A DNA stretch of 64,000 bases, taken from Spizellomyces sp. 'palustris'. Taxonomy: Eukaryota > Chytridiomycota > Chytridiomycetes > Spizellomycetales > Spizellomycetaceae. The stretch's first letter is position 1. Every line of letters begins with the position of its first letter. Below the pieces are notes generated by a model, which was not told where the DNA came from, searched no databases, and worked only from the letters and a program-made list of their open reading frames with translations. Made by a program: the position numbers and the translations under genes. The stretch spans positions 33,810 through 97,809 of the forward strand of contig QEAR01000077.1 in NCBI GenBank assembly GCA_006535965.1. Direction: 5' to 3'. This document shows positions 59,472 to 64,000 of this stretch, piece after piece.

Positions 59472-59960
59472 TAGCGCCTAGATGATATTATCATACGTGA
59501 ATAACCACTTTGGATAGTCAGGGTGACCAAGTAGATCAGGCCACCTATTACTCAGTCGTATTATGAGGACTAGCCGTATATTTTCAGTCGAGTTGCAGAG
59601 CCCATAAACGGGGTATAAATACACAAAATGGGTTGTGAATATCCAAAATGTACGATGGAACCAGATACTTTATTCCATAACATGAAATAGTAGTATAAAA
59701 AACTGCGCCTACAAAACCGAACGCCTTTGCCCATCCTGTAGACCTCAGCAAAGGACGCGAGAATCTACTAGGAAAACAGGGTTGATGCCACTAAAACACG
59801 AACCCGCCCATTTCCGCCAAACGTCAGTTCTCCACATTTTTTAAAAAGAAAGAAGTGTCTTTTTTAAATCTCCCGTCCCAACTTTCGAAAATATATAATC
59901 TGCTAGGTACACTCATACACACATAAACGGCAATATTCTATACACACGGAAATGGATAAA
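59472..59960. other. intergenic gap right of the transposon
   Basis: No gene. Contains the 3' flank of the RING gene and several short direct A/T-rich motifs. Confidence 0.4.
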
Positions 59961-61410
59961 TTATACAGGTCGGTCCTGTAACGCAGTGACAGCCGGGGGT
60001 GGGGGCGTCGGTTCGTCAAGGTCCACAGAAACATTCGAGTTTTCGTCATGGTCGATAGGATCGTTCACGGTCTCGGGTAACGCCGTTGCAACAGAGTTCG
60101 TGCCAACAGCAGCAGAAGGGATCCTCCCCAATTCCACATCCCCACCAGCCCTCGTGCCATTGCGTCTCGTCAGCTTGCGCCAAATGCGTGTCCACCACCG
60201 CACAGGGACGACTTTTTCCGCTCCTTTGCCAACCAGATCCACGCGACAGAGGGGACACACGCCCGCCACTTCCGTGACCCATCGATCGACGCACAGGGGG
60301 TGAAAGACGTGTCCGCAGGGTACGAGTTTGCGGACCATGGTCGTGGGACCGTACACGTCCAGGCAAATAGAGCAGGTTGGATCCATAGTGGTGGCATCAG
60401 GGAGGTCGCCAAAGACGACCAGGGGATGGTGTTGAAGATGAGACGCTGGGAGGAGGTTGGGCGGGGGTGGTTGGCCGGGGAGAGGGCCGTGGAGTTGACG
60501 TGCAGCGCGGCGTCGTAAAAAGTAGGCGGCAGGGATCGACAGGCCGGTAAAGATGGCGAGGGAAACAAGGGCAAATTTCCAGAGAGGGGGAAAGGGGGAT
60601 TGGGAGCCTCGGCGGAGGGCAATTTTCACCATGACATCCACCAGCTGTTGTTGGGGGGGAAGAGGGAAATTGGAGGGAAAGGGTTGGCCGACCACCAATA
60701 CTACGCTCTGATCTGGGCCAAACTTGAACTCGCTTCCATTGACGGTGGAGCCCAGGACATTTTCCAAGAACCCACCCAGTCCCATGTCCATGAAATAGGT
60801 TGGCAAAGCGAACTCGTTGGGCCAGGAAGAGCTGATGGCGGAGCGAATGACGGGATGGTTTCCGTCGCCGTACACGACGAGACCGACGCCATTGTGAGCT
60901 TTGAGGTGGGTGATGGTGTCTGTAATGCGCTGAGGAAAGGGGCAGGGAGCGACGGGACTGGTTGCATTCAAGAGACCAACAAATCGATTATTTGGCTTGT
61001 CGAGAGGAAGGCTAATGTTTGGAGCAGGCGTGCATCCGTCATTATAATGAATCAGCAAGCCCTATCCAACAAGTGCATGCGAAATCAAGAAGAAATCAAA
61101 GCACCACACATGAGTATCGCATTGCCTTGTGGAAAAACAAATCACCCGAATATACCTCTACATTGTCCCCCGGCAAAGGCATTCCAGCAAACGGCACGAT
61201 ATCGCCCTTTACCGCAGGCGCATTTGAAAAGATGCCAATAACGAGAGGCGAGCCCTTTTGGTTATTGCTTGTCGCGCCCAGGGTATCGTGGGTGAGTGGC
61301 TGAGAATCGTAAATGAGGGCATAGCCGTACTCGATCGAGGGATCTGGGAATTGTGCCAATGCCGAGTGCAAGAGGATGCATCCGAGTGCGAGCAAGAAGC
61401 GAGTCTTCAT
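59961..61410 (-). CDS. PA-domain, single-TM, RING-H2 E3 ubiquitin ligase
   Basis: Two exons, 61410-61156 and 61061-59961, give 451 residues. The signal peptide is MKTRFLLALGCILLHSALAQ. A PA (protease-associated) type lumenal domain follows (LLIHYNDGCTPAPN, VGLVVYGDGNHPVI, LPTYFMDMGLG). Next is a TM segment (WKFALVSLAIFTGLSIPAAYFL) with a basic stop-transfer, then RING-H2: CSICLDVYG, CGHVFHPLC, CPLCRVDL (C3H2C3, all eight ligands present). The tail is acidic and Pro-rich. This is the GRAIL/RNF13 layout, an endosomal or vacuolar membrane ligase. The substrate is unknown. Confidence 0.88.
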
Positions 61411-61548
61411 AGAAATGTGTGGGTGTGTATGAGAGTGAGATGTGTGTTGGAGGTAAAAAAGCGTGTAAATGCGGAAAGGAGGCGGGGCACACAATCAAAC
61501 AAGAGTAAAAGAGCGTTTTGCTCAAGACAAGGCCGCGCGGTTCCCCAG

Positions 61549-61568
61549 TGTGTGTGTGTGTGTGTGTG
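61549..61568. repeat. (TG)n microsatellite
   Basis: Alternating T and G over about 20 bases, with one interruption at the end. Confidence 0.9.
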
Positions 61569-62011
61569 CGTAGATGAGAAAAGCTCTACAGCCAAATGGG
61601 CTAATGCCAATGTTAAATTTGGGTAAAAAAGCAAGGTCCAAATGGCAAAGCAAGCAGAGGAACCAGGAGATGAGTAATACCATGTCATGTGATCAGGAAT
61701 GTTCGAAAGGAGAGCCACGCCTGAATTTGCGAGGCAACCTTTTGGCAAATGCGGGGGAACATCTGGATATTGTTTGCAAATAGGTTCAACACACAAAAGT
61801 AATGGGAAATGCATAGAATAAAACATACGGAATCTCGAACGGTAACTAATAAGAATAGAACAAAAGATTTGTAATGAAATACAAATCTCAAAGTGTGCCA
61901 TAGGGAATAAAAGTGGAATTAATGATTTCTCTCTCCCCATTTCAAGTACTCTTTGTCGTAGCAAGTACTCTCATCAACATCCCATCAACACACATTCAAC
62001 TACCTTCAACT

Positions 62012-62042
<31 letters not shown>

Positions 62043-62054
62043 AGAGATAGAGAG
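62012..62054. repeat. (AC)n then (GA)n compound microsatellite
   Basis: About 28 bases of AC repeat followed directly by GA repeats with one interruption (gagagagatagagag). Confidence 0.9.
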
Positions 62055-62753
62055 TATGCATGAATGAATGAATTATGAACGAGGAGTCGGAATTGCAAAG
62101 CTTGTTTTTCACACTCGCCTCTTGTATTCTCGCTCACCTTCAACATACCCAACCTCATCTCATTTATTCTCTTCTCATTCTCTCTTACTCAACACACCTA
62201 TTGCCCTTTTCACTCTCTCTCTCCATTCACTCCATTTCACTCACTCACACGTGTATTCATAACACATGGATCTGTGACAAACTTCATATATATTAGTATT
62301 ATATGCTTTTATGCTTCTTTAAACTTTGCATAAATTCATATCCTTTTTACTTGTATACTTTACATTCATCCATGCTCGTCCTTATATTTTCCCGTTCACC
62401 ACAGCATGGCTTCATACTAATTGTGTTTTCCCTTTTTTCTACATTGCAGTTTCGACCTCTCTCCATCTGTCTCGTTTGCTGGGGCGGTCACTCTTTTATT
62501 GTCACCCTGCATTCAATACTCTTCAAACACAGGGTTTCCCTTTCATTAATGTTGACTCTGGTTTCATTGCAAATGATCCAATCAACTCGTCGCGCGTTTA
62601 ATGATTCTAAAACATGCAAGTGTTCCATTTCACACCTCCATGCGTCCGATAAACTTGACACACAAGGGTCTTATTGAACCCTCTTGTCTTGTAACAAATT
62701 CTGAAATTTCAAGGGTTGTTTGTCGTCACGTAACAGAGTTACTTTTAGGCCAT

Positions 62754-62808
62754 CTTTTTTTTTTTTTTTTTTTGTTTTTTGGGATTTTTTTTTTTTTTTT
62801 TTTTTTTT
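62754..62808. repeat. poly-T tracts
   Basis: Runs of 20, 6 and 24 T, separated by G and GGGA. They lie 220 bases upstream of the Asn-rich gene start and could be a nucleosome-free promoter element or a retro-inserted tail. Run length in such tracts is error-prone. Confidence 0.85.
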
Positions 62809-63028
62809 AGCTTTTTGGGATATAAATTCAGAGAGGCAAGGAGCGACTTTCCCCATTGTTTGCAGTGCTTTTACTTTTTCAAAGTCAATCAGTTCCATCG
62901 TCGCATCTTGGTGCCTGGCGCTCCATTTGTTGCCTACTCTAGCTTATTTTGTCTTTTTCTTTTTCGGAACGCATCACACAACTTTGAACATTTTTACACC
63001 CATCAACCAACAAGCATCTACAACAAAC

Positions 63029-64000
63029 ATGAAGTCGTCTTTGGTGGCATGGATGTGCCTCTGTTTGGCAAGTACATCGGTCGTATCCGCGGTTCCCGTC
63101 ACCGTCGCTCGCGATCCAGTCAGTGTTGAATTGGAGTCTCGATCCGACACCGCGGCTGGGCAAGGCGCTGTTAGTTTTCAAGCGAGGCAAGCTTCAGGTC
63201 AAGCCCCTCCAGTCTACTCTGCCAACGTAGTCCAGATCGCAAAAACCTTTGCTCCACCAAAATTGACAAGGAGGCAGGTCGAATCAAAAGCAGCCGAATT
63301 TGGAAACGTCGATAACAACGGGAATGTCATTGTCGGCGAAAACCGCAACAATGACAATCGCAACGACAATAACCGGAACAACAACAACAACAACCGGAAT
63401 GACAATAACAGAAATAACAACAACAACAACCGGAATAACAACAATGATATTTTCATCAATGTTGGCAACAACCAGAACGAGCTCCTTGACGTTATTGACC
63501 AGATTACCAGAAATGGAAACAACATTGGCGTCATCATCTTTGGTGATGTGAATAACAACAACAACCGTAACCGCAACAACGGTAACAACAACAACAACCG
63601 TAACGACAATAACAATAACAACCGCAACGGGAATAACAACGGAAATAACAACGGTAACAACAACGAGGGAAACAACGGTAACAACACGAACAACGGTAAC
63701 AATAACGGTAACAACAACAAGGATAACAACGGTAACAATAACAATAACCGCAACAACACCCAACAAATCCGAAAACGCCAAGACAACACAACCGACATTA
63801 ACCTCAACACCGAAATCCAACCCACGACAACCAGCGACTTTCGCAACGACAACAACAACAACAACAGGAACAACAATAACAACAATAACCGAAACGACCG
63901 TAACCGGAACGACAACGGCAACACCAACATTATCATCGACCTAGGCGACATTTTGGACAACAATAACAACAACAACCGCAACAACAATAACAATAACAAC
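63029..64000 (+). CDS. Asn-rich secreted protein, truncated by window edge
   Basis: The ATG at 63029 starts an open frame of 324 codons that runs off the edge. The signal peptide is MKSSLVAWMCLCLASTSVVS. A pro-like region with dibasic sites follows (KLTRRQ; QIRKRQ), suggesting Kex2-type processing. Most of the rest is Asn with interspersed Arg, Asp and Gly, in AAC/AAT codons. Between the Asn tracts are ordered hydrophobic pieces: NDIFINVGNNQNELLDVIDQ, NIGVIIFGDVN, DINLNTEIQPTTTSDF, NIIIDLGDILDN. These look like repeats of one short beta-alpha unit (hydrophobic triplet, then Gly/Asp, then Leu/Ile). No family is recognised; extracellular location is inferred. Confidence 0.8.
   Translation, partial: MKSSLVAWMCLCLASTSVVSAVPVTVARDPVSVELESRSDTAAGQGAVSFQARQASGQAPPVYSANVVQIAKTFAPPKLTRRQVESKAAEFGNVDNNGNVIVGENRNNDNRNDNNRNNNNNNRNDNNRNNNNNNRNNNNDIFINVGNNQNELLDVIDQITRNGNNIGVIIFGDVNNNNNRNRNNGNNNNNRNDNNNNNRNGNNNGNNNGNNNEGNNGNNTNNGNNNGNNNKDNNGNNNNNRNNTQQIRKRQDNTTDINLNTEIQPTTTSDFRNDNNNNNRNNNNNNNRNDRNRNDNGNTNIIIDLGDILDNNNNNNRNNNNNNN

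Larger units (their letters stand above)
61411..63028. other. gene-poor, simple-repeat-rich stretch
   Basis: No supported gene. It holds the RING gene promoter, two dinucleotide repeats and a poly-T region, and pyrimidine-rich blocks near 62190-62260. It is probably also the promoter of the Asn-rich gene. Confidence 0.5.

Noticed and set aside
63214-63999. Leu-rich and Val-rich minus-strand ORFs of 261 and 178 residues opposite the Asn-rich gene
   Set aside because: They are antisense shadows of AAC/AAT repeats, which read as GTT/TTG/TGT-type codons on the other strand. They lack a believable start and composition of a real membrane protein.
1-64000. CRISPR arrays, bacterial operons or rRNA genes
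   Set aside because: None seen. Introns and gene families show a eukaryotic nuclear genome.

Overview
This window is nuclear DNA of a fungus. Genes are densely packed on both strands and split by short GT-AG introns (mostly about 55-110 bases) with CTAAC/CTGAC-like branch sites. The gene set is fungal: Hir3, Num1/Mcp5-type PH protein, velvet factor, UDP-GlcNAc-type transporter and Munc13/Ync13-like protein. A Crinkler-RHS-type effector, an orphan response regulator and many small secreted proteins together suggest an early-diverging lineage, most likely a chytrid. That placement is inference; no marker here fixes the species.

Layout. 0.2-7 kb is accessory: an NTPase plus REase-type effector-like gene, a Cys-rich secreted protein and a probable GPI-anchored protein, with long gene-poor gaps. 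7-27 kb is a housekeeping and trafficking block: Munc13-like protein, tRNA-Glu(CTC), a C2 protein, a response regulator with a long insertion, a Num1-like cortical anchor, tRNA-Gly(TCC), a Gyp7-type RabGAP and a velvet regulator. 27-53 kb is the densest part: SMG6/EST1-like nuclease, mitochondrial uL2, Nse3, UAA-family transporter, a second TBC RabGAP, PIG-A/Spt14, Hir3/CABIN1, an F-box-JmjC-phosphotransferase fusion and an F-box protein. 53-64 kb is accessory again: an 8-TM protein whose tail is duplicated next to it, a tail-anchored-like coiled-coil protein, a decayed Tc1/mariner-like element, a PA-TM-RING E3 ligase, a microsatellite and poly-T rich gap, and an Asn-rich secreted protein running off the right edge.

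How the genes relate. Neighbours do not form one pathway. Themes do recur: membrane traffic (Munc13-like, Gyp7, second TBC, cortical PH protein), cell surface (PIG-A, nucleotide-sugar transporter, several secreted or GPI proteins), chromatin and genome maintenance (Hir3, Nse3, SMG6/EST1, JmjC) and signalling (response regulator, velvet). Several genes open with a tiny first coding exon of 3-29 bases, which fixes starts that a simple ORF scan misses. Exon edges were read by eye from splice motifs and frame and are proposals, firm only where both protein motif and phase agree.
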